A stretch of DNA of 64,000 nt from Nitratiruptor sp. YY09-18 (GTDB lineage Bacteria; Campylobacterota; Campylobacteria; Campylobacterales; Nitratiruptoraceae): positions 1,054,001 through 1,118,000 of the forward strand of contig NZ_AP023065.1 of assembly GCF_016593235.1 (NCBI RefSeq). The letters run 5' to 3'. Under the pieces are notes generated by a model, which saw only the letters and a program-made list of their open reading frames with translations, did no database searches and was not told the DNA's origin. The number at the start of each line of letters is the position of its first letter. Positions within the stretch are counted from its first letter, which is position 1. Made by a program: the position numbers and the translations under genes. This document shows, piece after piece, positions 17,569 to 26,041 of this stretch.

Positions 17569-19031
17569 AGGAAGCGGAGAATCTCCTCTTCGATCTGCTC
17601 TTTTGGGACGACCAAATCGTGCACAATAGGCTTATGAAAAAGCGCAGCTATAGGCTCTGGGATTTTGACACCAAGCTTTTTAGAGATTCGCTCGAGAGCT
17701 TCTTGATCGCGCACCCCCCTCTCACCCTCAATCGCTACGAGAACAGTTGGAGCAAACTTTGTCCACTCTGCAGTAGAGTAAGCTACATTTTTATCACTGC
17801 TATATTTTTTATACAGCTTAATAGTCGTTGCAGTGTGAGGATCCATGAGATAGTTTTTTTGTAGAGCGTACTCTTTGATGATCTCTTTGACTTCACTATC
17901 GAGTGTAAAATCAGCGTCAAAATCTTCGCGAAGACTCTGCAGCTCATCCACGCTTAGTTCATAAAAGCCTTGTTCTTGGAGACTCTCCATCAGCTCTTTT
18001 GTTCGCTCTGGCCCAAATTTGTCATAGAGCACTCGCTCAATATTTGAGGATTTGAGGATATCCATAGCCGGTGAGCTTGTCTTGATGAGCTCTTTGTTGC
18101 GCAGATCGTAGCGCCCCTCATTGATGAGTTGAGTAAGGACATTATTGGCATTGGAGGCTATGAGAATCTTTGCTAGAGGTGTGCCCATCTTCTTGGCATA
18201 GTATCCACCCAACGCATTACCAAAATTTCCACTTGGCACAATGATATTAGTGGCATCGCCCATACCAATTTCTCCGCGCCTCACAAGCTCAAGATAGCTA
18301 TGGATGTGATAGATAATCTGAAAAATAATACGACCAAAATTGACTGAGTTTGCAGCTGAGAGTTTGATATCTTTTTGGGCAAGAGTCTCTTTGAAACGCT
18401 GGGATGCAAGGAGGTTTTTGAGTGCTGTCTGCGCATCATCAAAGTTACCTATAATTCCGATGACTTTGAGATTTTTCCCATCTTCAGTCACCATCTGCAA
18501 GCGCTGTACATCACTCGTTCCACCAGCTGGATACATGCAAGCAACTTTTACATTGTCCCTATTTTTGAATGTCTCGAGAGTTGCAGGACCTGTATCACCA
18601 CTCGTTGCTGCCAGGATGAGATAGTTCTCTCCTCTTCTTTGCGCAAGTTTTGCCAAAATGTACCCAAAAGGCTGCAAAGCCATATCTTTAAAAGCTCGCG
18701 TAGGTCCATGGTAGAGCTCACTGACAAAGAGGTTCTCTTCCACTTTGACTACAGGCACAGGATTACTTGGATCATCAAACTTATCATACAGATCCAACGC
18801 CTCTTTTAAAAGTGCATTCTCTATATCGATTTGAAAGAGTTTCAATATAGCAAATGCTAGCTCTTTATAGCTGCTATTGAGATGATTTTGTAAAAAAACT
18901 TCATCTATTGTTGGCAAACTCTTTGGGACATAGAGTCCACCAAAGCTTGCACTAGGATTTAAAATCGCTTCCGAAAATGAAACAGTTTTGGGATGATTAC
19001 CGTCATTGCCTCGCGTCTCAACAAATTCCAT
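17565..19031 (-). CDS. thrC: Threonine synthase
   Basis: PLP enzyme converting O-phosphohomoserine to threonine. The N-terminal GNDGNHPKTVSFSEAILNP and the PLP lysine motif HGPTRAFKDMALQPFG (Lys about 117) identify the long bacterial form (488 residues here). ATSGDTGPATLE near 143 binds phosphate. A perfect -10 lies 26 bp upstream, so thrC may be transcribed separately from cutA. Confidence 0.95.
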   Translation of the reverse strand: MEFVETRGNDGNHPKTVSFSEAILNPSASFGGLYVPKSLPTIDEVFLQNHLNSSYKELAFAILKLFQIDIENALLKEALDLYDKFDDPSNPVPVVKVEENLFVSELYHGPTRAFKDMALQPFGYILAKLAQRRGENYLILAATSGDTGPATLETFKNRDNVKVACMYPAGGTSDVQRLQMVTEDGKNLKVIGIIGNFDDAQTALKNLLASQRFKETLAQKDIKLSAANSVNFGRIIFQIIYHIHSYLELVRRGEIGMGDATNIIVPSGNFGNALGGYYAKKMGTPLAKILIASNANNVLTQLINEGRYDLRNKELIKTSSPAMDILKSSNIERVLYDKFGPERTKELMESLQEQGFYELSVDELQSLREDFDADFTLDSEVKEIIKEYALQKNYLMDPHTATTIKLYKKYSSDKNVAYSTAEWTKFAPTVLVAIEGERGVRDQEALERISKKLGVKIPEPIAALFHKPIVHDLVVPKEQIEEEILRFL

Positions 19032-19056
19032 CGATACCCTTTGAATTTTTTATGCA

Positions 19057-19062
19057 ATTATA
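19057..19062 (-). promoter_or_regulatory. Probable -10 element for thrC
   Basis: Minus-strand TATAAT, 26 bp before the thrC ATG, in the 32-bp gap after cutA. A TTGAAG lies 15 bp upstream of it, a short spacing. An SD AAAGGG precedes the start. Confidence 0.4.
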
Positions 19063-19063
19063 C

Positions 19064-19366
19064 TCAATTTATACTCTCTTCAAGCCACTTCAAGTAATCA
19101 CTACTTCCATGCGAAACCTCTAGCACTACAAGTTCTGGAACTTCATAGGAGTGAAGTTCTTTGATACGATTTTCGACTTTATCAAGTGAAGTTGTTTTGA
19201 TAACCATTTGCACTTCACTATCTTCGACAATCTCACCTTGCCAAGAGTAGATGGATGTAAGATGGGGGATGATACTCACACATGCTGCCCTCTTCTCTTC
19301 TACCAAAATCTTGGCTATTGTCTTGGCTTCATCCATATTTGGCGCAGTGCATAAAACTACTACCAT
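19064..19366 (-). CDS. cutA: CutA1 divalent-ion tolerance protein
   Basis: 100 residues, the usual CutA length. Diagnostic segments are ILVEEKRAACVSIIPHLTSIYSWQGEI (about 21-47) and the C-terminal VPELVVLEVSHGSSDYLKWL. CutA forms very stable trimers; its role in metal tolerance is poorly defined. It sits 1 bp after argB in the same direction. Confidence 0.95.
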   Translation of the reverse strand: MVVVLCTAPNMDEAKTIAKILVEEKRAACVSIIPHLTSIYSWQGEIVEDSEVQMVIKTTSLDKVENRIKELHSYEVPELVVLEVSHGSSDYLKWLEESIN

Positions 19367-19367
19367 C

Positions 19368-20222
19368 CTATCCTCCTAGCACCTGTGTGCCTATACCCTC
19401 GCTTGTAAAGATCTCAAGAAGTAGCGAATGCTCAACTCTTCCATCAATGATATGGGCTTTTTCAACTCCTCCTTCAATCGCTTCAAGGCAAGCATCTACT
19501 TTTGGAATCATTCCACCGCTGATTGTTCCATCAGCTTTGAGGAGTTTGATCTTCTCTTCGGTGAGTGTTGATATGAGCTTTCCTTCTTTATCCAATACTC
19601 CAGGAGTATCGGTGAGGAAAATGATCTTTTTGGCTTTCAAAGCTGCTGCTACTTTGCTCGCACAAAGATCTGCATTGATATTGTATCCTGGATGACTCAT
19701 CTTATTGCTAGCAGCAATGGGTGCAATAACTGGAATAAACTGCTCTTGCAATAGATTGTGCACCACTGCTGGATCTATATGATCAATAATACCGGTATAG
19801 CCAAACTTCTCAAAGTCTTTAGGACGTGCTGTGATAAAATGCGCATCCTTTCCACTGATTCCTATAGCCTTCGCGCCGTGGTTATTAAGCAGACTTACAA
19901 TCTCCTTGTTGATATCACCACTGAGCACCATCTCCACAATCTCCATCACCTCTTCAGTAGTAACTCGCTGCCCATCAATAAAGTGAGTATCGATATGGAG
20001 ACGATTGAGAATCTCGGTGATACGTTTGCCGCCCCCATGGACGATTACAGGTTTGATCCCCACTGTGTAGAGGAGAAGTATATCTTGCGCAAACTGCTCT
20101 TTGAGCTTTTGGTCAGTCTGCGCACTTCCGCCATATTTGATCACAAATACTTGATCGCGAAACTTCTTGATAAAAGGGAGAGCATCAAGGAGTGTTTGAA
20201 CTATTTGTATCTTTTTTTGCAT
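19368..20222 (-). CDS. argB: Acetylglutamate kinase
   Basis: Amino-acid kinase fold, second step of arginine synthesis. VFVIKYGGSAQ (about 26-36) is the phosphate lysine-glycine motif, VIVHGGGKRITEIL (about 59-72) binds the substrate, and NINADLCASKVAAAL and the C-terminal GGMIPKVDACLEAI close the site. 284 residues is normal. Its 5' end lies 38 bp inside the end of lpxK. argD is at 36912, so arginine genes are scattered here. Confidence 0.95.
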   Translation of the reverse strand: MQKKIQIVQTLLDALPFIKKFRDQVFVIKYGGSAQTDQKLKEQFAQDILLLYTVGIKPVIVHGGGKRITEILNRLHIDTHFIDGQRVTTEEVMEIVEMVLSGDINKEIVSLLNNHGAKAIGISGKDAHFITARPKDFEKFGYTGIIDHIDPAVVHNLLQEQFIPVIAPIAASNKMSHPGYNINADLCASKVAAALKAKKIIFLTDTPGVLDKEGKLISTLTEEKIKLLKADGTISGGMIPKVDACLEAIEGGVEKAHIIDGRVEHSLLLEIFTSEGIGTQVLGG

Positions 20223-21066
20223 CGACGCTATCCTTTATATACTTTTCTACTTTTTTTCGTAACTCTTGTGAAACCTCTATCTCTAGATCCAAAAGGGAGA
20301 GCGGATAGTTAAATTTTTCTAATTTTACCAAGTCTTTGCTTGTAACCAAGAATGATGTAGGCTGCTCTTTTTGCCAAATCTGCTCCAGCTCTTGAGCGCT
20401 AAAGTAGTGGTGATCCTCAAAGTGGTATTTCTTAATATTTTTGGGCAAATAGAGATCAAGCCTTTGGGGGTTTGCAATTGCTGTGAGGAGTACCATCTTT
20501 TGTGTGGGATTTTTGATTGTAACTTTTCGCCAAAAATCTCTCCCTTCTTGAACTAAAGCGTCTGCAAATTTTATAAAAAACCTTGGTAGTCTATAGGGAC
20601 CTGCAGGAAGGCAAAGAGGGTTTGGCGGATTTGTATCAATAACAATATCAAACTTTTTTATGCAGTGGTGAAATGCATCATCTAAAAAGATAGTCTTCGC
20701 TCCATCTGCTATTGCTGTTTTTATTGCTTTTACTCTATCCTCACAAACATAGACACTTGCATGTGGCAAAGACTTTGCCAAAAGCATCGCTTCATCACCG
20801 CTTGTTGCTATATCAGTGAGAATCTGCCCATATTTACTCACTTGCACGAGGCCTTTTGAATGACGCTTATAGCCTCGAAGAATGACTGCCACATCTTCAT
20901 ACTCTTTTGCTAAAGCTATGAGGAGTGGAGTCTTTCCGCTTCCACCAACTGTGAGATTTCCAATACTTATGACAGGGATCTGCGGATTATACTTTTTGCA
21001 TAGTTTCTTAGAAATTGATGTAGCACAATAAAGAAGAGAAAGAGGAGATGCAAGTATGCTCACCAT
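20185..21066 (-). CDS. lpxK: Tetraacyldisaccharide 4'-kinase
   Basis: Inner-membrane kinase that phosphorylates the lipid A precursor at the 4' position. Walker A is GNLTVGGSGKTPLLIALA (about 37-54); VAVILRGYKRHSKG and KTIFLDDAFHHCIKK are family motifs. The coordinates begin at the first in-frame ATG, but this start is probably wrong: the 17 codons upstream, from 21117, encode FFEESFYAPSWYHW, which matches the conserved LpxK N-terminus, yet no ATG, GTG or TTG is in frame there before the in-frame stop. An ATA overlapping the upstream gene's stop (ATAG) is the most economical candidate. Confidence 0.9.
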   Translation of the reverse strand: MVSILASPLSLLYCATSISKKLCKKYNPQIPVISIGNLTVGGSGKTPLLIALAKEYEDVAVILRGYKRHSKGLVQVSKYGQILTDIATSGDEAMLLAKSLPHASVYVCEDRVKAIKTAIADGAKTIFLDDAFHHCIKKFDIVIDTNPPNPLCLPAGPYRLPRFFIKFADALVQEGRDFWRKVTIKNPTQKMVLLTAIANPQRLDLYLPKNIKKYHFEDHHYFSAQELEQIWQKEQPTSFLVTSKDLVKLEKFNYPLSLLDLEIEVSQELRKKVEKYIKDSVDAKKDTNSSNTP

Positions 21067-21113
21067 CCAATGGTACCATGAGGGAGCATAAAAGCTCTCC
21101 TCAAAGAAAGCTA

Positions 21114-22241
21114 CTATACTCTTGATTGAGCCACCTCTTTGATCTGTTCAATGACATATCCTACATCATCATCACTCATGTCTGCATGAATTGGAATCGA
21201 CATGATCTGCTGAAAATTGCGCAATGCTTTTGGATAGTCATTGACTCTGAGCGAATACTTTTGCTTGTAGTAGCTAAGTAGGTGCAATGGAATGTAGTGC
21301 AGGCCTACCTCGATGCCTCTTTTGTAGAGCTCTCTTGCAAAGGAGTCTCTGTTTTTGTCAATTTTGATGATAAAGAGCGAATAGGTATGGTCTCTTAACT
21401 CTTTTGGCAGTGTAATATGCGGTGTATTGGCAAGCTCTTTGTGATATATTGCAGCAATTTCTTTACGTCTTGCAATACGCTCATCATTTTTTTGCAACTG
21501 CGCTATGTTAAATCCTGCATCAATGCCGCTTTGTTCATACTCTAGACCGATATCTACTACATCGTATACATACCCTAAAGTTCCCTGATCATCCCACTCT
21601 TTTTTTATCATAGCATTTTGGCGCAGAAGTCTCGATCTGTAATCAAGTTCTTCATTGAAAGTTGTGAGCATTCCACCATTAGCAATGTTGTGATATCTAT
21701 GTGGATTAAAACTAAATGCTGTCATATCTGCTTTGAGTGAACCAATCTTTTCGCCATTATATGTCGCTCCCATCGCGTGGGCAGCGTTTTCGATGATCAA
21801 AATACCAAAGTGATTTGCAATGTCGTAGAGTCTATCAAGATCTGTTGGCTGTCCTGCCACATGATTGATAATTGCACCTTTGAGTTTTTTACTCTTGTTT
21901 TTACTCAAAATCGCTTCCATTGTATCAAGATCGATATTGAAATCATCTTCATTAATATCGACAAAAATAGGTTCAGCATCAAAGTGGCGCACCACCTCTG
22001 GAACATTTGGATAATCATTGACACTACATATGATCTTATCGCCACGCTTGAGGTCTATTGCAGTCATTGCTAGGTGGAGTGCAGCAGTCTCATTGCTAGT
22101 AGCAATTGCATAGTCTGTGCCGATATATTCTGCAAATGCATCTTCGAGTTCGGCCTCTTTATCGGCACCCTGTATGGCTTCGTCTATCTGTTTTTGCTCT
22201 TCCTCACCAATTTGTGCAGAAAATAGTGGTATGTGCTTCAT
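21114..22241 (-). CDS. DegT/DnrJ/EryC1/StrS-fold protein lacking PLP-anchoring residues
   Basis: 375 residues with the overall fold of sugar aminotransferases: N-terminal IPLFSAQIGEEEQKQI, a substrate loop near 50 (SNETAALHLAMTAI), and the C-terminal GIEVGLHYIPLH and IPIHADMSDDDVGYVI. At the Schiff-base position the expected SFxPxK reads SFNPHRY, giving Arg182, and the aspartate that contacts the PLP ring nitrogen reads IENAAHAMGA, giving Asn152. I re-read both codons in the DNA (AGA and AAC). It is therefore unlikely to be a normal transaminase. It lies upstream of lpxK, so an envelope-sugar role is a guess. Confidence 0.8.
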   Translation of the reverse strand: MKHIPLFSAQIGEEEQKQIDEAIQGADKEAELEDAFAEYIGTDYAIATSNETAALHLAMTAIDLKRGDKIICSVNDYPNVPEVVRHFDAEPIFVDINEDDFNIDLDTMEAILSKNKSKKLKGAIINHVAGQPTDLDRLYDIANHFGILIIENAAHAMGATYNGEKIGSLKADMTAFSFNPHRYHNIANGGMLTTFNEELDYRSRLLRQNAMIKKEWDDQGTLGYVYDVVDIGLEYEQSGIDAGFNIAQLQKNDERIARRKEIAAIYHKELANTPHITLPKELRDHTYSLFIIKIDKNRDSFARELYKRGIEVGLHYIPLHLLSYYKQKYSLRVNDYPKALRNFQQIMSIPIHADMSDDDVGYVIEQIKEVAQSRV

Positions 22242-22356
22242 TGCTATCTCCGGTTAGTTATTTTCGTAAATCTATTTTATTAAATTTTTGCTTAAATGAT
22301 TCTTTTATATATAACTCTGGCTCTTAATAATAATATTTTTTTACAGTAGATAATAA

Positions 22357-23175
22357 TTATTTACAAGAAATTTTATCCTTTGCAAGGAGCTCTATCTCTT
22401 CACAGACAAAGCCTGCAGCCTTCCTCGCAGCAATATTGAGATCCTTTTTTGAGTGAAGCGTTCCTGGATAGACTCGCTCCACCTGCTTCATATATTCAGC
22501 TATCAAGTCATCAATTCCATCAACTTTACAAGCCCAACGAAACCAGTAATCCCCTCGTTTGACATGATCGATCTCTTCTTGCAAAATGATATTGAGTGCT
22601 TCACGGATCTTTTGTGCAAAAGGATCTTTGAAAGGAGCCAGTTTTTGGATGATTTTTGGATTTGCATCCAATCCATTTGCCTCCAGATATCTCGGAACCA
22701 CACTCATGCGGCCAATGAGCGTTGGCGTAGCTTTTGCTGCATCATAGAGCCCGCTATGGACTGGAAAATCTCCATATCTGTATCCAAGCTCATGCAAAAG
22801 CCTCTCAATCATGAGAAAATGCCGGCACTCATCATAGGCTACTTTGATCCAGTCACTATAGAACTTTTGAGGAAGATTGCGAAATCTTTGTGCTGCATCA
22901 AGAGCCAAATCGATAGCACTATACTCAATATGAGCAATTGCATGCAGCAGTATTGCTCTACCCTCTTTCGTATCAAATCGCTTGCGCCTTGGAACCTTCT
23001 GCGGATCTACTACTGTGCAAAAGGCTGTAAATGAAGGCTCCTTCCATGCATACACAGGAGCATTCATTGCAAAATCATATCTTGCGAAATTTTTATAAAT
23101 TTTGCTACACTGCTCTATCTTTTGATGCGGATCAACACACTGAAGTGCCGTGATAACTGATTGAAAAAATTCCAT
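22357..23175 (-). CDS. DUF455 family ferritin-like protein
   Basis: 272 residues from the ATG at 23175, chosen because it has an SD AAGGA 5 bp upstream and avoids overlapping the divergent gene; the frame is open further up. Putative metal ligands follow a ferritin-like pattern: HIEYSAIDLALDA near 100, VAYDECRHFLMIERLL near 131, and ILQEEIDHVKRGDYWF near 214. DUF455 proteins resemble the MiaE/ferritin-like group; the substrate is unknown. A gap of 115 bp to the DegT-like gene holds AT-rich sequence with no clear terminator. Confidence 0.8.
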   Translation of the reverse strand: MEFFQSVITALQCVDPHQKIEQCSKIYKNFARYDFAMNAPVYAWKEPSFTAFCTVVDPQKVPRRKRFDTKEGRAILLHAIAHIEYSAIDLALDAAQRFRNLPQKFYSDWIKVAYDECRHFLMIERLLHELGYRYGDFPVHSGLYDAAKATPTLIGRMSVVPRYLEANGLDANPKIIQKLAPFKDPFAQKIREALNIILQEEIDHVKRGDYWFRWACKVDGIDDLIAEYMKQVERVYPGTLHSKKDLNIAARKAAGFVCEEIELLAKDKISCK

Positions 23176-23180
23176 TACTA

Positions 23181-23190
23181 TCCTTAAGGA
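23181..23190. promoter_or_regulatory. Palindromic Shine-Dalgarno shared by two divergent genes
   Basis: TCCTTAAGGA is its own reverse complement. Read on the minus strand it puts AAGGA 5 nt before the DUF455 ATG (23175); read on the plus strand it puts AAGGA or AAGGAG 6-7 nt before the TTG at 23197. The two starts are only 21 bp apart. Confidence 0.65.
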
Positions 23191-23196
23191 GCTATT

Positions 23197-23790
23197 TTGC
23201 AAATACAATACCAACCAATGGGACAGTATCAAACTAATTGCTATATTGTATCAATTGATGGCAAGGATTTCATAGTAGACCCCGGAGTCGGGGCTACCCA
23301 ATGGGTACTTTCTCACGTCAAAAATCCTGTGGCAATTCTCAATACACATGGTCATTTTGATCATGTCTGGAGCAATGCCGAGCTCAAAGAGCAGCTCGAT
23401 ATTCCCATCGTCATCAACAAAGAGGATAGCTTCATGCTTCAAAGTGACCAATTTGGCATACAGGTGCCAAAATGCACTCCTGATATTAAAGTGAGTGGTG
23501 ATGAGGAGATTGAAATAGATGGAGTCAAGCTAAAGTTTTTGCATTTTCCAGGTCACACTCCAGGATGTAGCGTGATCGATTTTGGGGATTTTTGGTGTAG
23601 TGGAGACTTTATTTTTCGTGGAAGCATCGGGAGGGTAGATTTTCCGTACTCCGATCCAGAAGCAATGCGCAAAAGTCTTGAAAGATTTAAATCACTTCCC
23701 TATGATAAACCGGTCTATCCAGGGCATGGAGAGCCCACAACTATTGCAGATGAGCAAAGGTTTGTCGATTACTGGCTACGCGCTATCTGA
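23197..23790 (+). CDS. MBL-fold (glyoxalase II-like) metallohydrolase
   Basis: 197-residue metallo-beta-lactamase-fold hydrolase. Zn ligands are in NTHGHFDHVWS (about 46-56), LHFPGHTPGCSVIDFG (about 113-128), SGDFIFRGSIGRVDFP (about 134-149) and YPGHGEPT near 177. This small form resembles bacterial glyoxalase II or persulfide dioxygenase relatives; substrate not assigned. I take the TTG at 23197 as the start because a strong SD precedes it and the next in-frame ATG has none. Confidence 0.88.
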   Translation: MQIQYQPMGQYQTNCYIVSIDGKDFIVDPGVGATQWVLSHVKNPVAILNTHGHFDHVWSNAELKEQLDIPIVINKEDSFMLQSDQFGIQVPKCTPDIKVSGDEEIEIDGVKLKFLHFPGHTPGCSVIDFGDFWCSGDFIFRGSIGRVDFPYSDPEAMRKSLERFKSLPYDKPVYPGHGEPTTIADEQRFVDYWLRAI

Positions 23791-24169
23791 CTGCAAATAC
23801 ATGTTTTAGGGTTACATAGGTTTTAAAAACCCCTTGCATCACCTCAACTTCACCTACAAAAGCGCGTACTTCCACTTGCGCTTTTGGATATTCACTCTCG
23901 AGCACTTTTGCTTCATAGACTACCTCATCTCCCACTTTTACAGGAGCTTTGAACTTCACCTCAGCTGCAATGAGCACTACATTTGGCTCATTCACAGCTA
24001 CCATAGCTACAAAATCTGCAGCTCCGAAAGTAAAGCCTCCATGCACGAGGCCCTCCTCATCAGCTGCCATTTTGGGGCTTGTTTTTTGCACAACTTTCGC
24101 ATAGCCGGGCTTGAGCTCCACTATTTCCCCACAAAGCTCTCTATCGATTTTGAGATGGGTTTTAAGCAT
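23783..24169 (-). CDS. Hot-dog-fold (PaaI-like) thioesterase
   Basis: About 128 residues from [14 protein letters not shown]. The motif GLVHGGFTFGAADFVAMVAV (about 40-59) is the hot-dog helix with the usual HGG, and VKFKAPVKVGDEVVYEAKV follows. The likely action is hydrolysis of an acyl-CoA or acyl-ACP. The frame is open 11 codons further up, where an ATG at 24199 has an AGGA nearby. It is the last gene of a three-gene overlapping operon with an ArsC/Spx-like gene and cmoB, and it overlaps the convergent MBL gene by 8 bp. Confidence 0.8.
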   Translation of the reverse strand: MLKTHLKIDRELCGEIVELKPGYAKVVQKTSPKMAADEEGLVHGGFTFGAADFVAMVAVNEPNVVLIAAEVKFKAPVKVGDEVVYEAKVLESEYPKAQVEVRAFVGEVEVMQGVFKTYVTLKHVFAVR

Positions 24170-24512
24170 CGCAAAACTCTTTTTTGTAGAGCTCTTCATC
24201 AAATCCTACAATCACTTCACCATTATCTAGCTCTATTACAGGTCTTTTGATAAGAAGATTCTCTTTGCAAAGCCACTCTCGTTTCCCATTCTCATCGAGG
24301 TTGAGCTCTTTGAGTTTTAACTGGCGATACTTTGTTCCTTTTGTATTGAAGAGTTTATCAATGGAGACTTTTTTGAGCCAACTATCAATCTTGTCACATC
24401 CTACAGGCTCTTTTTTAAAATCGACAAACTCATACTCCACTCCGCACTCATTTAATAGCTTCAACGCCTTTTTGACACTTCCACAAGTTTTGATACCATA
24501 CACTTTTATCAT
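24162..24512 (-). CDS. ArsC/Spx-family thioredoxin-fold protein
   Basis: 116 residues. The N-terminal [17 protein letters not shown] has a single active-site cysteine (about 11), and the C-terminal [30 protein letters not shown] is the family signature. It lacks the second CxxC cysteine of Spx, so it is closer to the YffB/ArsC-like group of unknown substrate; arsenate reduction is not implied. It overlaps cmoB by 4 bp. Confidence 0.85.
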   Translation of the reverse strand: MIKVYGIKTCGSVKKALKLLNECGVEYEFVDFKKEPVGCDKIDSWLKKVSIDKLFNTKGTKYRQLKLKELNLDENGKREWLCKENLLIKRPVIELDNGEVIVGFDEELYKKEFCDA

Positions 24513-25417
24513 CTCTTCTCCTTTCTATTTTTTACACGTATATAGACTCGTTTTGGAGCTGGATAGCCCTCAACAGTTTTACTCAGATCTTGGGGATCGA
24601 GAAAGTTTTCCAAACTCTCTCCCAAAATCCAATCAGTTTTTCTTTGCTCTTCAAATGTGGTTGGCTTTGTAGCCAAAACTTCAAAATCATATAGTCCTGC
24701 CTTTTCGCACCAGTTTTGCAACGCTTTAATTGTTGGGACAAAGTGGACATTTGGAATTTTAGAATAAGTAGTTGCAGGACACAAAGCCACTGGCTCATCT
24801 CCTTCGATATAGAAACTATCCAAAAAGAGCTCTCCACCCTCTTTGAGCGCTTTTTTTATACCTTTGAGCATTGCGATAGGATCGCTACGATGATAGATAA
24901 CACCAAGGCAAAAGATTGTATCAAACTTTTTGCCATAATATGGAAGATGCTCTACTCCCAAAAGTTCATATACTATATCACTTTTTACAAAATGATTGAT
25001 AAAATCAAATTGCGTCTTAAAAAGAGGCGATGGATCAAAACCTGTTAAAGAACGGGGCTTGTGTGTGAGCATGCGCAGCATATAATAACCGTTATTGCAT
25101 CCCACGTCTGCGACATCTTTATCTGCTAGATTAAAATAAGGTTCTAAGAGATTGTATTTGATGAAGCTCTTCCATTCACTATCGATAAATGTGCCTATAA
25201 CCTCAAAAGGCCCCTTACGCCATGGTCGCATCGCCCAGGCAATGTTTTGCACTTTTTTTTGTATATTTTCATCCACATCAGCTTCGATTTTGATAATATC
25301 GCCTAAACAAATTTTGGCTTCAACTTCAGGCAACTCATGCAACATTACTCTTAAAGGAGCGATATTTTTCCACTCTAGCCACCTTTTTCGCTCCTCTTTT
25401 ATCTTTTCTATATCCAT
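24509..25417 (-). CDS. cmoB: tRNA U34 carboxymethyltransferase
   Basis: Transfers a carboxymethyl group from carboxy-SAM to 5-hydroxyuridine at tRNA position 34. Identified by [20 protein letters not shown] (about 87-106) and the SAM-binding segment [16 protein letters not shown] (about 127-142), then [20 protein letters not shown] and the [13 protein letters not shown]-type region. Length 302. The carboxy-SAM synthase CmoA is not in this window. It starts 79 bp from the divergent nucleosidase gene. Confidence 0.93.
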   Translation of the reverse strand: MDIEKIKEERKRWLEWKNIAPLRVMLHELPEVEAKICLGDIIKIEADVDENIQKKVQNIAWAMRPWRKGPFEVIGTFIDSEWKSFIKYNLLEPYFNLADKDVADVGCNNGYYMLRMLTHKPRSLTGFDPSPLFKTQFDFINHFVKSDIVYELLGVEHLPYYGKKFDTIFCLGVIYHRSDPIAMLKGIKKALKEGGELFLDSFYIEGDEPVALCPATTYSKIPNVHFVPTIKALQNWCEKAGLYDFEVLATKPTTFEEQRKTDWILGESLENFLDPQDLSKTVEGYPAPKRVYIRVKNRKEKR

Positions 25418-25496
25418 CCTCTATCCAGCTTCAATTTTTTTAGCAATTATAATCAATTTTGTTACAATCTTGATTATATTTTTGCAAAGGCCTACT

Positions 25497-26039
25497 ATGC
25501 TCTTGCTCTTTGCCACGAAACAGGAGGCTCTGCCATTTATAGATGCTCTTCAGCTCCGACCATTTGAAAAAGAGCCCTTTTTACTCTACCACAATAGCCA
25601 TTTTCGCCTCATCATTAGTGGCATTGGACGTATTGCAGCTGCGAGTGCTGCTACATATGCTTTAGCAAAAGAGAGAGAACCACTTGTCAATATTGGCTAT
25701 GCTGCCGGACAAGAGGCGGGAATCTATGAAATAAAAAAGATTATAGATAGTTGTACGCATAAAGTATTTCATATATCGCCAAAGACAAACCTCCACCAAG
25801 CTGCCTGCACTACAGTAGATATTCCAGCATCCAAGCCTCTCAAAACCTTAGCTGATATGGAAGCGAGTGCACTTGTGGAGGTAGCCAAAAGATTTGCTGT
25901 GCCATTAACTATTATCAAAGTAGTAAGCGATAACTTTGCTCCACAAAAGTGTGAACACTCTCATACATTGATGGAAAAGTATGTAGATAAGATCTTAAGC
26001 CAACTTCATATACAATTATCAAAAAATTTCCAAGGATAG
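25497..26039 (+). CDS. Nucleoside phosphorylase/nucleosidase-fold protein (MTAN-like, short)
   Basis: 180 residues from the ATG at 25497. The open frame runs far upstream, but that part is antisense to cmoB and has no family match. LIISGIGRIAAASAATYAL (about 38-56), VNIGYAAGQEAGIYEI, and the acidic motif LADMEASALVEVAKRF (about 122-137) fit the purine nucleoside phosphorylase/MTAN superfamily. It is about 50 residues shorter than MTAN. A role in salvage or the futalosine menaquinone route is possible but not shown. Confidence 0.7.
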   Translation: MLLLFATKQEALPFIDALQLRPFEKEPFLLYHNSHFRLIISGIGRIAAASAATYALAKEREPLVNIGYAAGQEAGIYEIKKIIDSCTHKVFHISPKTNLHQAACTTVDIPASKPLKTLADMEASALVEVAKRFAVPLTIIKVVSDNFAPQKCEHSHTLMEKYVDKILSQLHIQLSKNFQG

Positions 26040-26041
26040 AT

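Noticed and set aside
25152-25496. Upstream extension of the nucleosidase open frame (about 115 codons)
   Set aside because: It is antisense to cmoB, has low-complexity serine/isoleucine-rich composition and no family match; homology starts at the ATG at 25497.
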